Source: Thecamonas trahens ATCC 50062 (Eukaryota; Apusozoa; Apusomonadida; Apusomonadidae). Taken from it: a DNA stretch of 64,000 bases. Position 1 is the stretch's first letter, and each line of letters opens with the position of its first letter. The stretch lies in contig NW_013657616.1 in NCBI RefSeq assembly GCF_000142905.1, positions 99,057 to 163,056 on the forward strand. Direction: 5' to 3'. Below the pieces are notes generated by a model. That model was not told where the DNA came from. It was given only the letters and a program-made list of their open reading frames with translations, and made no database searches. This document shows positions 63,597 through 64,000 of the stretch, one piece after another. Both the position numbers and the translations under genes were made by a program.

Positions 63597-64000
63597 CTGT
63601 AAGTGCCGCATCATGTGACTCTCCCTCTCAGCACCCTCATACACGGCTGCACACCATCCGTGCGTGGCATACATATATATATGAATATATATGTGGCTAA
63701 TACGGAGGCTAGCTGGTCGGAGGCTTGCTGGTTGGCAGGCTGCCTGGCGGCAAGCGGCGTTTTTCGCCCCCAACCCCCGCCACTTCCAAGGCTATGGAAC
63801 ACGAAGCTGGCCACGGCTGAACTCGCTACTAAGGAGGGACATAGCATGCGGTATCCTCCAAACCTATACAGAGTTTGAACGTCATGGCGTGGTTTAACCG
63901 CACATGTCCGCAGGGTATGTGACGGGTGCGGAAGGAGGAAAACCTGGCACGCGTGCCGCCGCCAAGTCGCACCGCCACGCACAGCGCAAAACACCAAACG
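63597..64000. other. 5' side of the last gene: intron or upstream region
   Basis: No coding exon could be assigned. It holds an AT palindrome (63669-63693: ACATATATATAT and its complement around GA), unusual in this GC-rich DNA, and GGCTTGCTGGTTGGCAGGC-type imperfect repeats. A first exon for the last gene is expected here or beyond the window. Confidence 0.4.

Overview
This is a nuclear, GC-rich window from a unicellular flagellated eukaryote. Genes are dense and mostly intron-poor. The products are eukaryotic (NEDD8 E1, FYVE/PI3-kinase, RasGEF, ubiquitin protease, TMEM147, WDR55, radial-spoke RSPH9, mitochondrial presequence protease), and there are two nuclear tRNA-Phe genes. A radial-spoke subunit together with an EF-hand centrin/calmodulin-like protein and a FAM221 protein points to a motile cilium. 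The style (very GC-rich, sparse introns, long C-tracts before genes, integrin-alpha-like FG-GAP ectodomain) fits an apusomonad such as Thecamonas, but that placement is inference, not shown by the sequence. Three N-runs (13193-13792, 27088-27187, 52234-52333) are assembly gaps, and the first and third sit in C-rich tracts.

Layout. 0-13 kb: UBA3 (+), tRNA-Phe (+), an LRR protein (-), an identical inverted tRNA-Phe (-), an intergenic stretch with a perfect hairpin and an AT-rich island, a FYVE-PI3-kinase (+), a leukotriene-A4-hydrolase-type aminopeptidase (+), an SDR oxidoreductase (-), an EF-hand protein (+) and a FAM221-type zinc protein (+). 13-26.9 kb: a WW-RasGEF with a gapped intron (+), a convergent ubiquitin protease (-), two tandem paralogous type II membrane proteins (+), and TMEM147 (+), whose single intron carries a 70-bp minisatellite. 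26.9-33.2 kb: a gap, an orphan Cys-containing 3' exon (+), a multi-pass membrane protein (-), and a protein kinase fused to an APAF1-like NB-ARC STAND module (-). 33-47.4 kb: a helical-SH3-WH2 actin-type adaptor (+), a full-length ABCA transporter (+), and a 1912-residue receptor-like protein with FG-GAP propeller, beta-helix, Cys-rich and multi-TM regions (+). 47.6-64 kb: WDR55 (+), a decayed piggyBac transposase (-), RSPH9 (+), presequence protease (+), a SANT/Myb-like nuclear protein (+), an EXPERA protein (-), a TPR protein whose N-terminus is a 63-bp minisatellite (-), and the 3' exon of a LolA/ependymin-fold-like protein (-).

The most checkable oddity is that 11 of these genes change reading frame mid-gene, 18 times in all, and every change has the same sign: one base is missing. 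Many fall in homopolymers, including three 6-base C or G runs. Consensus undercalls are the likeliest cause, so several 'broken' genes here are probably intact. The most interesting biology is the kinase-NB-ARC fusion (an NLR/apoptosome-like architecture in a protist), the FYVE-PI3-kinase fusion (a PI3P reader on a PI3P writer), the helical-SH3-WH2 protein, and the propeller/beta-helix/multi-TM surface protein. Coordinates of split genes are given as the outer span, with exon limits in the text.
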